64,000 nt of DNA from Pseudanabaena sp. SR411 (GCF_002251945.1 NZ_NDHW01000159.1:1-64000), one strand, 5' to 3'. Shown: positions 33,167 through 41,956, counted from the stretch's first letter. Numbers and translations are program-made. Notes: a model not told the origin generated them from the letters alone.

Positions 33167-33249
33167 AATATAGCTGTCGCCAAGGACAAACCCAAGAATT
33201 GAGTGGCGGCGCGAAGCGCCGCCACTCAATTCTTGGCGACAGCTATATT
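33167..33249. repeat. Palindromic element family A, copy 4, overlapping a gene end
   Basis: Outer arms (18 bp, 33167-33184 and 33232-33249) and inner arms (19 bp, 33194-33212 and 33216-33234) share the tip GGCGGCGC/GCGCCGCC around GAA. Only the left arm has an extra GACAAACCC, which matches the conserved flank of copies 1-3. The right arm encodes the last residues (IAVAKN) and stop of the SGNH hydrolase. Confidence 0.78.
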
Positions 33250-33984
33250 TTTGTAATTTGTGAGTATTTTCAATAACTCTGCGTTAAGCATTATATAGCC
33301 TTGGTTATTGAGATGCAGAATGTCGCGGCTATAGATTGGGCGAACCTTGCCACTCTCATCTGCTAGAAGTGTTGCTGCGTCTAAGATAATAACGCGATCG
33401 CTTTTGAGTGATTTGATAAATTGATTAATCTCAATAATTGCGCGATCGGCTTCTTCTGGCCAATAGGCTCCCATTGATTGAGATAACTCACTTGTCGGAA
33501 AAATTGTAGTGAGAATGACAGTTGCTTTTAGTTCTTGGGTTAATCGATCAACAATTTTTTGAATATTTTGTTTGCAGTTATTGACTATATTCTGTGATTG
33601 ATTGGGAAATGTGGCAAAATCTCTCAGGTCGTTCACACCGACTTGGACGACGACGATTTGAGGTGATAACGAGGCAACATGGGCTGATAGCCTACCCAGT
33701 ACTTGATCAGTCGTTTGTCCATTGATGCCGCGATTGATAAATTCAAAGGGGATATTGGCGATCGCCGGCCAAGCCACTGCACGGGAGTCACCAAAAAATA
33801 CGACTAAAGGTTTGTTTAGATCACGGTTTATAGGATGAGAAGGATACATGTTCAGTCCATAGGGATCGATTAGAGATTCAGTGATCGCCGATGGTTGATT
33901 ATTGTTCTGCAACCAAAAAATTAGCCCCAAAGATCCACTGAGAAGGAGTAGCAAAATAGCTATAGCGAAGTATATTTTGTTCAT
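33226..33984 (-). CDS. Membrane-anchored SGNH/GDSL hydrolase
   Basis: A 252-residue esterase-like protein with one N-terminal membrane helix (IYFAIAILLLLLSG), probably facing the periplasm. All four family blocks are seen: FFGDSRAVAW (Ser), GINGQTT (Gly), VQVGVNDLRDF (Asn) and DILHLNNQGY (Asp, His). The substrate is unknown; lysophospholipase or acyl-hydrolase activity is common. The start is ATG 33984 behind GGGAG. The frame to 34053 would run through the hairpin at 34013 and is rejected. The final codons lie inside family A copy 4. Confidence 0.85.
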   Translation of the reverse strand: MNKIYFAIAILLLLLSGSLGLIFWLQNNNQPSAITESLIDPYGLNMYPSHPINRDLNKPLVVFFGDSRAVAWPAIANIPFEFINRGINGQTTDQVLGRLSAHVASLSPQIVVVQVGVNDLRDFATFPNQSQNIVNNCKQNIQKIVDRLTQELKATVILTTIFPTSELSQSMGAYWPEEADRAIIEINQFIKSLKSDRVIILDAATLLADESGKVRPIYSRDILHLNNQGYIMLNAELLKILTNYKNIAVAKN

Positions 33985-34012
33985 CACTTTATTCTCCCAA
34001 AAAGAATTTTCC

Positions 34013-34049
34013 CAAAAAGAAAGCGGCGCGATGCGCCGCTTTCTTTTTG
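34013..34049. terminator. 17-bp perfect hairpin with GCGGCGC tip
   Basis: CAAAAAGAAAGCGGCGC, loop GAT, exact complement. It separates two minus-strand genes. A duplicate of the arm start (TCCCAAAAAGAA) lies 17 bases to the left. Confidence 0.7.
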
Positions 34050-34059
34050 ACATTTTGGA

Positions 34060-35229
34060 TTAAAAATGTTTTTCCGCAAATTGACGAATGCGATCGCAAC
34101 CTTCGCGAATTGTTTCTAAATTAGTCGCGTAGGATAGCCGAATGCAGTTATCTAGACCAAAAGCAATGCCCGGAATTACCGCTACTTTAAACTCTTCAAG
34201 TAGTTTGTCGCAAAACTCAAGAGAAGGCATTCCAAAGGACTTAATGCTAGGGAAGAGATAGAATGCCCCATCGGGTTTAGGACAAGTCAGCCCTGAGATG
34301 GAAGTTAACAGGTCATACATCACATCACGACGCTCAGCAAAGGCTTTCCGCATCGTTTCTACGCATTCTTGGGAATCATTGAGTGCTGTAACTGCACCAT
34401 ACTGAGCAAAGGTACAGATATTCGAGGTGCTATGCCCTTGGATCATCGTTGCGGCTTTGATGATTTCAGGTGAACCCGCCAAATAGCCAACCCGCCAACC
34501 TGTCATCGAGTAAGCTTTGGCAAAGCCGCTACTGATTAAGGTGCGATCGTACATTGCGGGACTTACTGAGGCAATACTGATATGGGTTGCGCCATCGTAG
34601 AGAATCTTCTCGTAAATCTCATCGGAAACAATATAAACGTGGGGATGTCGTTCCAAAACTTCAGCTAGAGCCTTGATTTCCGCAGGTGAATAGACCATCC
34701 CAGTGGGATTAGAAGGAGAATTGAGAACAAAAAGTTTGGTTTTGGGATTAATTGCCGCTTCTAATTGTTCAGGGGTGATTTTGTAGCCAGTTTCCTCAGT
34801 CGTAATTACAAATACTGGAGTTGCTTCGGCAAGTTTTGCCATTTCAGGATAGCTCACCCAAAACGGCACAGGAATAATCACCTCATCCCCATCATCAAGG
34901 ATTGCCATCATCAAGTTATAAAGTGAGTGCTTCCCACCATTAGTAACGATGATTTGTTCAGGCTTATAGGTTACTTGATTATCGCGCAGGAGCTTGGCAG
35001 CGATCGCCTGTTTGAGTTCGGGTATACCTGCGGCGGCGGTATATCTTGTCTTACCTTGATCGAGCGCTAATTTTGCCGAAGCTTTGATATGGTCGGGTGT
35101 ATCAAAGTCTGGTTCGCCAGCACTAAAGCTACAAACATCAATTCCACTAGCCTTCATTGCCTTAGCTTTTGCGTCGATCGCTAGAGTTAAGGAAGGCTGA
35201 ATATTACGAAGTCGTTTTGCCAGTTGCAT
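34060..35229 (-). CDS. aspC: Pyridoxal-phosphate aminotransferase, aspartate type
   Basis: A 389-residue class I aminotransferase of the Ib subgroup. Marks are [31 protein letters not shown], the PLP-aspartate region [14 protein letters not shown], the Schiff-base lysine [20 protein letters not shown] and the substrate-binding arginine near CIRLSYA. It most likely makes aspartate or glutamate, and some members also act on prephenate. Full length; hairpins lie on both sides, so it is monocistronic. Confidence 0.9.
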   Translation of the reverse strand: MQLAKRLRNIQPSLTLAIDAKAKAMKASGIDVCSFSAGEPDFDTPDHIKASAKLALDQGKTRYTAAAGIPELKQAIAAKLLRDNQVTYKPEQIIVTNGGKHSLYNLMMAILDDGDEVIIPVPFWVSYPEMAKLAEATPVFVITTEETGYKITPEQLEAAINPKTKLFVLNSPSNPTGMVYSPAEIKALAEVLERHPHVYIVSDEIYEKILYDGATHISIASVSPAMYDRTLISSGFAKAYSMTGWRVGYLAGSPEIIKAATMIQGHSTSNICTFAQYGAVTALNDSQECVETMRKAFAERRDVMYDLLTSISGLTCPKPDGAFYLFPSIKSFGMPSLEFCDKLLEEFKVAVIPGIAFGLDNCIRLSYATNLETIREGCDRIRQFAEKHF

Positions 35230-35338
35230 TTTTTCTGGAGGAGCGGAGGCATCTTTATGGGATTAGCTTCGCATTGTATCAAAGCATACTTGCTAGAGTT
35301 TGCAAGATTTTTAACAATTTAAGATTTAAACCCTATAA

Positions 35339-35369
35339 AGTAGTAAGGACGCAAAGCGCCGCCACTACT
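35339..35369. repeat. Degenerate hairpin
   Basis: AGTAGT and ACTACT still pair, and the tip GC-AAA-GC is intact, but the middle (AAGGAC against GCCGCC) no longer pairs. A mutated member of the same palindrome type, which shows how these elements look when not maintained. Confidence 0.5.
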
Positions 35370-35388
35370 TTTAAGAGTACACACAGCC

Positions 35389-36279
35389 TTATTGATAAGC
35401 GCGAATCATCGCTTGTGTGCCTTGCTCTGCACCCAGTCCATCATCGAGCTGACTCACTTTTTGGAAATTTTGCATAGCCAAGGCGATCGCAGGTAAATCT
35501 ACGGAAAAATTAAGATTTTGGCGATCGCTGATTTCTTGCACCAATCGTAAATCCTTGAGCATATGTTTGATCGCAAAACCCGCTTGATAATCACCTTTGG
35601 CAACTTTCATTCCTAGATTATTTAAAGCCCATGAGCCAGCCGCGCCACTACCGCAGACATCAACTACTAATTGAGGATCAACACCCATTTTCTCGGCAAT
35701 CTGCATGGTTTCGCAGAGAGCAAGCATATACACAGATACAAGAGTTTGATTGCAAAGCTTGACGGCTTGACCACTACCGATCGCCCCGCAATGTTTGATA
35801 TTGCTACCCATCGCTTCAAATAGTGGTAAACATTCTTGTAAATTTTCAGGATTACCTCCCACCATAAAAGTCAATGTGCCATTGCGTGCGCCCACATCAC
35901 CACCCGAAACTGGTGCATCCAAAAATCTCAAACCATCATGCATTAAGGCATTACCAATATTTTTCGCCGCATCACTGCCGATGGTACTGGTATCGATAAA
36001 TAGGGTGTTGGCTCTGGCAAAGTGCATGGCTCCCTGATCACCAATTAGTACCTCGGTGACATCAGGAACATCTCCTAAACAAGAAAAAACCACATCGGCA
36101 AAACTGACTGCATCTTCTAAGGACTTGGCTAATGTACCGCCTACACTTGTAAATGTAGAGATTGTGGGACGATCTTTAGTGCGATTCCAACCTAGTACTG
36201 AATACCCTCGTTTGACTAAGTTGGCAGCCATTGCACCACCCATTACGCCTAAACCTAGAAATGCAATCTTTTGAGTCAT
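35389..36279 (-). CDS. Beta-hydroxyacid dehydrogenase (3-hydroxyisobutyrate/glyoxylate reductase type)
   Basis: A 296-residue NAD(P)-dependent enzyme. The Rossmann motif is FLGLGVMGGAMAANL (residues 5-19), the substrate motif DAPVSGGDVGARNGTL and the catalytic lysine GSGQAVKLCNQ. The NADPH-preference residue after strand 2 is GWNRTKDR (Arg), pointing to NADPH. Candidates are glyoxylate/succinic-semialdehyde reductase or 3-hydroxyisobutyrate dehydrogenase. Single gene. Confidence 0.88.
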   Translation of the reverse strand: MTQKIAFLGLGVMGGAMAANLVKRGYSVLGWNRTKDRPTISTFTSVGGTLAKSLEDAVSFADVVFSCLGDVPDVTEVLIGDQGAMHFARANTLFIDTSTIGSDAAKNIGNALMHDGLRFLDAPVSGGDVGARNGTLTFMVGGNPENLQECLPLFEAMGSNIKHCGAIGSGQAVKLCNQTLVSVYMLALCETMQIAEKMGVDPQLVVDVCGSGAAGSWALNNLGMKVAKGDYQAGFAIKHMLKDLRLVQEISDRQNLNFSVDLPAIALAMQNFQKVSQLDDGLGAEQGTQAMIRAYQ

Positions 36280-36331
36280 ACCTAATAATTTATAAAGCTA
36301 ATCGAGTCCTATAAATTTACTATATAGTTAG

Positions 36332-36445
36332 CTAGCAATTCTCATTATGAAACCGATTTTTATAATGAGAGCGGCGTTTGCTTTGTGATAGGTCAGAGAA
36401 TGGGAAAGGAACAATCACGATATCTCCTTTTACAAATCTTGCCAT
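36332..36445 (-). pseudogene. PemK/MazF-type toxin truncated by a palindromic repeat
   Basis: ATG 36445 opens ARFVKGDIVIVPFPFSDLSQ, the classic N-terminus of PemK/MazF endoribonucleases, then SKRR. The next residues (SHYKNRFHNENC) come from a TCTCATTATAAAAATCGG repeat and stop at TAG 36332-36334. A whole toxin would have over 100 residues, so three quarters are missing. It overlaps the antitoxin gene by 16 bases, as in intact operons. Confidence 0.75.
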
Positions 36446-36624
36446 GCTTCGTCTTCCTCTGGACTAAGCCAGTCTTTGGCTAGGGATGATTCGCTCATTA
36501 TGGTGATTTCTAGCTTTTCTTGCTGGTATTGAGATTTTAGAGATAGTAAAAATTCGAGTACTTGTTCTAATAATGGTTCAGGTACTTGTTCGATTTCATG
36601 GGCGATCGCTTCTTTGGTATTCAT
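36430..36624 (-). CDS. DUF2281-like antitoxin, orphaned
   Basis: A 64-residue protein (KEAIAHEIEQVPEPLLEQVL, then EFLLSLK and a tail DWLSPEEDEAWQDL). This layout is typical of antitoxins encoded before PemK-type toxins in cyanobacteria. The toxin that follows is truncated, so it no longer has a target here. It lies 15 bases downstream of the NACHT gene and may be co-transcribed with it. Confidence 0.75.
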   Translation of the reverse strand: MNTKEAIAHEIEQVPEPLLEQVLEFLLSLKSQYQQEKLEITIMSESSLAKDWLSPEEDEAWQDL

Positions 36625-36639
36625 TTTATTTCTCCTGTC

Positions 36640-39600
36640 TTACATTTCCGATAACCAAGCATTAATTTGAATAATGAGTTCTTGGGTGGTTTGTTCTCCT
36701 GTGAATAGGCATGTTTGGATTGGCGATAGGCTTTGACATAGTTGGGCGATCGCCTCATTAGCACTTTTGCCATAAAGGGCGATCGCTAATTTCTCGAATT
36801 CAGGCTCTAACTTTAGATTAAGTAATTCACGCTCTAAACAAGCGACATCTTGAACTACTGGAATCCTACGACCGATAGAATTAAAAATTTTGTTAGTTAA
36901 TTTCTTTGCGATTACGTTAGGATCTCTCTCTTGTTCGAGATGGCGGATATCGACAACTAAACAGCGTATTTCGGGATGGTCAGCATGACGATCAATTTGT
37001 TCTTGAACTTTATCTATATCAATAAATTGAGAATAAAGATAGCTAATATCTTCTGCTGAACTTAATTTTAATAGACCTAAATTGCTACTACAGGCTTGGC
37101 ATATATCATTAAACGTAACGTAGTTAATATTGTCTGTAGTAGCGAGCAAATATTCATATATTCTTTTCATATCAGACTTACAGTAAATAAAATCTGGATC
37201 TAACATCCCTAATAAATATTCACGCACAAAACATTTTGTTAGTTCTATCCAGTTTTCATCACTAGCAAATTCTTCCAGAAGAAAAAGTATGCGATATCTA
37301 TCTACTTTATCTATATCGGAAATCTTCCAAACTTCATCTAACAATTTCATAAGTTTTTCCAGAATCTCAAGATCACTCATACCTCTTTCTCTTAGTTGAT
37401 AGCAAATATCAACAGTAAATTTATGAGGAGTAATTAAGTCTAAAAGTTCTTGTGTTGTTAAGCTGTCAAGTGACTGATTTTGAATAATGTTTACATTAAA
37501 GCCTAGATCAAATATTGAAGTATGTTTCCAAGGTGTTCTATCAAATTGGATATCTATATGTTTATATGAAGCATCTATAATTGCTAATGTCTGTCCAAGC
37601 TCATTTATATATGATTTTATATTGTTGATAGCCTCTATTTTTTGATTCTTGATTTTTGGAAGATCATTTGTGTTTTCTTCTTCGTTGTTTAAAGCTAAAT
37701 CTAATTCATTTTCATGTCTGCTCAAAATCTCCTCATAAATGGATATCTTGTTTCTTAGCGCTGTAATAGCTAATGGATTTTCTAAACAATTTTTCTTGTA
37801 TAGATTTAGCAAATCATATGTTGATACATTATGTCCAATTAGCATATAGTCGTATGCTAATTGGAAAATTAGTCTTTCCACTATGATTGGATGCTTAGGA
37901 TCTATATTCCCAGCAATCTCAAGAATCATAAATTCTTGAACCATAAGACACTTCAGATAATCTTTCAGATTAGGCGACCAACTTGTATATGAGATTAAAT
38001 CCAATTTATTGTCATCCAAAAAACTCTGACATGTTTTCATTAAATCATTATGTAATTCCTCTAGTTCTAGCCATACGAAATATGAATCCATCTGATAGAG
38101 TATGTTAGATTTTTTCTTTAATTGATAATAAGGAATCAATTCTTCAATCCAATCACACTCAGATTCGTTAAAATAGCTAAATACTTTATTGACAACCTTT
38201 TGAATAAAATCAACTATTTCATCAAAATCATAGAACTCTGATGTCCCCTTCGCTACGAGTACAAATGCTTTTTCCTCATATAAACCATAACAGTCATCTT
38301 TAAAATTAATCAAACTATGTATCAAAGATTGCTTCTGGTTCAGTAAATGTTTTTCGTTTCTACCTAACCAGAAAAGAAAAACTTCAGTCCACTTGCCATA
38401 GAATATACGATAATTTCCTTGAGATATATGATTAGGGTTATGAATCAAGAAGTATGACTGATCATCAATTGCCAAAGCAGCAAAATACTCTTGAAAAGAT
38501 GGATGATAAAAAGCATAAACAGTCTCTAGAGGATCTTCTGCCGCAACGCCAATCTCGTTTAACCAATTGAGTTTAAGCGCAAGATCGAATAAATCAATAT
38601 CAAACTCTCTGAAGACATTCTCAATAAAATTCTTAGTCAAACGAAACCACGAAGTTTCCCCATCTATAGCCCGTTTTGCTAGTTCCCCTAAAGATCGATT
38701 CAGTTTATCTTCCTGACTGCGAGAAAGTTCAATTTGAGCTTTGCCCTTATTCCATTTATAAAATGCCTCCACAAACCACTCATAAAGCCCTGCTTTAGTC
38801 TCAGGCAATTCCCCTTGCTTCAACTGCCAACTATAACAAAGCAAAGTCAACCGCAAAGGATTTTTCACCATATCGCGGATGCGCTCTTTCCCCGCCTGTT
38901 CTAAAGCTTGCGTTAAACTCCCTGCCAACTCTGGAGCGCCAGCAAACCACTTATCAATAAATTCATATACATCATTAGGATAATCAAAATCTAAATTTCG
39001 ATAGATATCAAAATCTGTTAGCGCATTTTTACCACCATCCCAAACATTCACCCGACAAGTCAAAACAACCCGCACATTCTTGAGCCAGCCTTCTTTTAAT
39101 TGATTAGCCAGATAAGAAAGCGGATTGCTAACCGTCATCTCATCAACACCATCAAGCAACAACCAAACTTTTCCAGAAGCGCTCGCATCCTCAAGCGAAT
39201 CTTTCCACTCTTGTGGCGCAACTCTTTTTCCAGAAGCATTACGCACCCAGTTTTCAAATATAAATTCCTCTAAAGGTATTGTTGCTAAATCAGCCAAAGA
39301 AATCCAAATTGGAATATCATCACTTTCTTCTCGGAGTAACCAAGAACCAATTTTCTGTAACTGCGTAGTTTTTCCTGCTCCCGCTTCCCCAATTACCGCA
39401 ATCCGCTTACCATTGCTGATTCTGGTATTACCCCGCAAAAGCACATCTTCAAAAAACTCATCATGAGTAATCGGCGTTACCTTTTCCTCATACAACTCAG
39501 ATCCGCGATCAGGTGCACCATCATCTTCTTTCCGTTTAGTTCTTTCTTGACGCTCCACCACGCCCAAAGGCACAAAAACATCATCAAAGTCAAAGCGAAT

Positions 39601-39978
39601 CCCATCCCCAGCAGTCAAAACCTCAGTAGTCAGATCCTTCAAATCTTCTAGCATTTTTCTAGTTTCTTTCTGCCAATCAATAGGCTGTAATGTCAAAACG
39701 CGATCTTTTTCTTCATATTGATTTTGCAACCAATACCCAAGAACTTTTAACTTACCTTTGCTTTTCGTACTTAACTCCGTGCAATTTGTTGAGAACTTTT
39801 TATAGATACTCGTCATTCGAGCCTCTAAAGTGTCTAGCGAAATATTTAAACCTTGAGCAATCCTAGTCTGAGTTTTATTTAACTTAAAATCTTCAAACTC
39901 GACACAAAAAACTTCTTTCTCATCTCCTGAAAGATCATATTTATCTGCAATGTCATTCAGAAATTTTTGATAGGACAT
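36640..39978 (-). CDS. NACHT-domain STAND NTPase with N-terminal HTH-like domain
   Basis: A 1112-residue STAND NTPase. The N-terminus (about 1-75; EKEVFCVEF...LDTLEARMTSIYKKF) resembles the sigma-region-4-like helical domain seen in cyanobacterial NACHT proteins. The NACHT core (about 185-360) has Walker A VIGEAGAGKTTQL and Walker B VWLLLDGVDEM, followed by helical repeats. The last 150 residues include an alpha/beta part (IRCLVVDIRHLEQERDPNVI). bNACHT proteins can defend against phages, so defence is likely by inference. I start at ATG 39978; the frame opening at TTG 40053 is less convincing. AT-rich, with no HIP1 except near the 3' end. Confidence 0.8.
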   Translation of the reverse strand: MSYQKFLNDIADKYDLSGDEKEVFCVEFEDFKLNKTQTRIAQGLNISLDTLEARMTSIYKKFSTNCTELSTKSKGKLKVLGYWLQNQYEEKDRVLTLQPIDWQKETRKMLEDLKDLTTEVLTAGDGIRFDFDDVFVPLGVVERQERTKRKEDDGAPDRGSELYEEKVTPITHDEFFEDVLLRGNTRISNGKRIAVIGEAGAGKTTQLQKIGSWLLREESDDIPIWISLADLATIPLEEFIFENWVRNASGKRVAPQEWKDSLEDASASGKVWLLLDGVDEMTVSNPLSYLANQLKEGWLKNVRVVLTCRVNVWDGGKNALTDFDIYRNLDFDYPNDVYEFIDKWFAGAPELAGSLTQALEQAGKERIRDMVKNPLRLTLLCYSWQLKQGELPETKAGLYEWFVEAFYKWNKGKAQIELSRSQEDKLNRSLGELAKRAIDGETSWFRLTKNFIENVFREFDIDLFDLALKLNWLNEIGVAAEDPLETVYAFYHPSFQEYFAALAIDDQSYFLIHNPNHISQGNYRIFYGKWTEVFLFWLGRNEKHLLNQKQSLIHSLINFKDDCYGLYEEKAFVLVAKGTSEFYDFDEIVDFIQKVVNKVFSYFNESECDWIEELIPYYQLKKKSNILYQMDSYFVWLELEELHNDLMKTCQSFLDDNKLDLISYTSWSPNLKDYLKCLMVQEFMILEIAGNIDPKHPIIVERLIFQLAYDYMLIGHNVSTYDLLNLYKKNCLENPLAITALRNKISIYEEILSRHENELDLALNNEEENTNDLPKIKNQKIEAINNIKSYINELGQTLAIIDASYKHIDIQFDRTPWKHTSIFDLGFNVNIIQNQSLDSLTTQELLDLITPHKFTVDICYQLRERGMSDLEILEKLMKLLDEVWKISDIDKVDRYRILFLLEEFASDENWIELTKCFVREYLLGMLDPDFIYCKSDMKRIYEYLLATTDNINYVTFNDICQACSSNLGLLKLSSAEDISYLYSQFIDIDKVQEQIDRHADHPEIRCLVVDIRHLEQERDPNVIAKKLTNKIFNSIGRRIPVVQDVACLERELLNLKLEPEFEKLAIALYGKSANEAIAQLCQSLSPIQTCLFTGEQTTQELIIQINAWLSEM

Positions 39979-40152
39979 AGTTTTTGCGTGCAAACCATTG
40001 CTTTGATGCCTATCATAGCCTACTAAAAAATACTTGTAATCCCCTATTTGCAAAGTCTAGGGCATTCTAGGGCATTTTAGGGATTCCACAAGGGTTTTTA
40101 TTTTGGTGATGGCGTTTTAATGAATTCATCGACATAAATCACCAACAAGGTT

Positions 40153-40509
40153 ATGAACACCCACAAACAAATCCAACAAATCGCCGCCACCGACGAACTC
40201 CTAGATCAAGCGATCACCCTTACCCCCATCCGCAAACCCAAAGACCTCAACCACCTCCAACGCCGCCAACAACAACGCGCCATCAGCAACGACATGATCC
40301 GCGTTGCGATCGCCTACGGACAACAACGCAGCGATCGGCACGGCGCGATCATCTACACATTAAGCGATCGCCAACTCAAAACCAGTCCCTACGCCAAATT
40401 CACCGACACCCTCAGAGGCTTGCAAGTCATCTGTTTACAAGACTTCCAAAACCTGCAAATCCTCACCACCTATTGGAACTTCGACAGCAAACGTAAAGCC
40501 AGAAAGTAA
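40153..40509 (+). CDS. DUF4258-like small protein
   Basis: A 118-residue protein. HLQRRQQQRAISNDMIRVAI resembles the conserved start of DUF4258, a RelE-like fold family, followed by a beta-rich part (GAIIYTLSDRQL, LQVICLQDFQNLQILTTYW). No verified function. It lies four bases before the PLD-like gene and is divergent from the NACHT gene. Codons are C-ending and GC-richer than the flanking NACHT gene, so the two halves of this island have different histories. Confidence 0.55.
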   Translation: MNTHKQIQQIAATDELLDQAITLTPIRKPKDLNHLQRRQQQRAISNDMIRVAIAYGQQRSDRHGAIIYTLSDRQLKTSPYAKFTDTLRGLQVICLQDFQNLQILTTYWNFDSKRKARK

Positions 40510-40513
40510 ACCT

Positions 40514-41203
40514 ATGCAAAACTCCAAAGACCTCAGAGCCGCCTCCCAATTGCTCAAACAAGCCCAAATCATGATCGACAAATACAATCTCCCCGCGCAA
40601 AAATTTCTCGAAGATTTGGGACTTCTGCAAACTCAACCCGAAACCGAAATTGTCTTTGAGAAAACTGGCGGAAGGTTCCATCTCTTCAAAGCACTCGAAG
40701 AAGCCAAAGAACGAGTCGTGATCAAATGTCCTTGGGCAAGCGATCGCGCGATCGACAACGACCTGATGCTAAGGCTCAACTATGCCCTCGATCAAGGCGT
40801 ACAAATCGATCTAGGCTGGGGCTACCAATACGACATCGGCACTGTCATCAAACAAGACCGTCACGGTAACCTCACCTTCGCCGCCGAAGGACAGTATCGC
40901 TACAGTGCCATGTCCAAACTCTTTCAACTGCAAAAACGCTATAGCGATCGCCTCCACCTCAAACTCACAGGCGGACATAGCAAATACTTTGTCTGCGATC
41001 GCCAATTCGCCTATGTCGGCAGTCACAACATCCTCAGTTCCACCATCCCCAATCTCAAAATTGCCTATCCCGACTTGCAAGGCGATGAAACAGGAACGAT
41101 TCACCGAAATTTAGAAATGATTCAAAAACTTATTAATCGCTACGACCAAGCGATCGATTTGACTAATTCTATAATTGGTCAAAACATGAAATTGAGTGCA
41201 TAA
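40514..41203 (+). CDS. Phospholipase D-like nuclease domain protein
   Basis: A 229-residue protein with a single HKD motif GGHSKYFVCDRQFAYVGSHN (about 155-174; His-X-Lys-X4-Asp, then Gly-Ser and Asn). A PLD-like fold covers about 65-190; the first 60 residues are helical. One HKD per chain suggests a homodimeric nuclease (as in Nuc/BfiI) rather than a lipase. It has no signal peptide, so it is cytosolic. It is probably an operon with the DUF4258-like gene upstream (four-base gap). A defence or DNA-processing role is inferred from the neighbourhood. Confidence 0.75.
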   Translation: MQNSKDLRAASQLLKQAQIMIDKYNLPAQKFLEDLGLLQTQPETEIVFEKTGGRFHLFKALEEAKERVVIKCPWASDRAIDNDLMLRLNYALDQGVQIDLGWGYQYDIGTVIKQDRHGNLTFAAEGQYRYSAMSKLFQLQKRYSDRLHLKLTGGHSKYFVCDRQFAYVGSHNILSSTIPNLKIAYPDLQGDETGTIHRNLEMIQKLINRYDQAIDLTNSIIGQNMKLSA

Positions 41204-41228
41204 TTTCTCATGTTTACAATCATATTTT

Positions 41229-41867
41229 TTAAGTGCCTGATAGCGATCGCAAGTCAGCATCCATAAAACTGCGATCGCCTAAAACCTTGAGCATTGGGCC
41301 TAATGCTCCAAACTGGACAATGCTCAGCGAGGCGGCAGGGACATCAATGCGATCGCGATATCTGCCCATATCAATTCCCAATAAACCACAGAGAATGACG
41401 CGGATTGTTGCTTTGTGCGAAACGACTAATACATTACCCGATGGATACATTTCTTGGATTTCGGCAACTACAAATGAAGCTCGACTTGCCAGTTGTACCG
41501 CCGTTTCGCCGCCTGTTGGTGGATTCCATGCTGGCTCCGTTAACCAACGGAGATAATCTTCAGTATAGTTCTCTTTGACAAAATCATTGGTTTGTCCTTC
41601 CCATGTGCCATAACGCAATTCTTTCAATCCATCTCGAAATTGCATTTCTACGCCGATCGCTTTACATAAAGGTGTAGCGGTAGCGATTGTCCGTTTCATC
41701 GGGCTGACAAATACGGCATCCCAAGCGATCACTTTATAAGCATCGGCAAAGGCGATCGCCATTTTTTCACCGTTAGCAGTTAGGTCAGGATCAAGCGCAC
41801 CACAATAGCCGCCAGTGCGACTATAGGCAGTTTCACCATGACGAAGCAGATATAAGTTTAAGCTCAT
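41229..41867 (-). CDS. Histidine phosphatase family protein (phosphoglycerate mutase-like)
   Basis: A 212-residue protein with the catalytic LYLLRHGETAYS (His near residue 10), the acid ELRYGTWEGQ and the second catalytic histidine VVSHKATIRVILCGLLG. The GYCGALDPDLTANGE stretch places it with the broad-specificity phosphatases (CobC/GpmB group) rather than glycolytic mutase. Substrate not known. Single gene, minus strand. Confidence 0.88.
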   Translation of the reverse strand: MSLNLYLLRHGETAYSRTGGYCGALDPDLTANGEKMAIAFADAYKVIAWDAVFVSPMKRTIATATPLCKAIGVEMQFRDGLKELRYGTWEGQTNDFVKENYTEDYLRWLTEPAWNPPTGGETAVQLASRASFVVAEIQEMYPSGNVLVVSHKATIRVILCGLLGIDMGRYRDRIDVPAASLSIVQFGALGPMLKVLGDRSFMDADLRSLSGT

Positions 41868-41909
41868 AATTTTCTCTAAAGATATCGCTTTGTTCTCTAA
41901 ATAAAACCC

Positions 41910-41956
41910 AATAATTTAAAAAAAGCCTTGCTAAGCAAGGCTTTTTTTAAATTATT
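41910..41956. terminator. 22-bp perfect palindrome abutting the phosphoketolase stop
   Basis: AATAATTTAAAAAAAGCCTT-GC, loop TAA, exact complement. The right arm ends at 41956, one base before the TAA stop of phosphoketolase. The A/T-rich stem gives T-runs on both strands. AAAACCC lies just before the left arm. Confidence 0.8.

Noticed and set aside
33139-33225. N-terminal extension of the PNPOx-like protein (MAALRAATQFLG...)
   Set aside because: These residues come from family A copy 4; the family start fits ATG 33138.
6085-33249. REP/RAYT-type repeats
   Set aside because: The palindromes lack the GTAG head of REP sequences and no RAYT transposase gene is present in the window.
33985-34053. 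N-terminal extension of the SGNH hydrolase (MSKRKRRIAPLSFWEN...)
   Set aside because: It reads through a hairpin; the signal-anchor and ribosome site fit ATG 33984.
39979-40053. N-terminal extension of the NACHT protein from TTG
   Set aside because: A weak start codon without a ribosome site; MSYQKFLNDI at 39978 matches the family-like beginning better, though neither start is proven.
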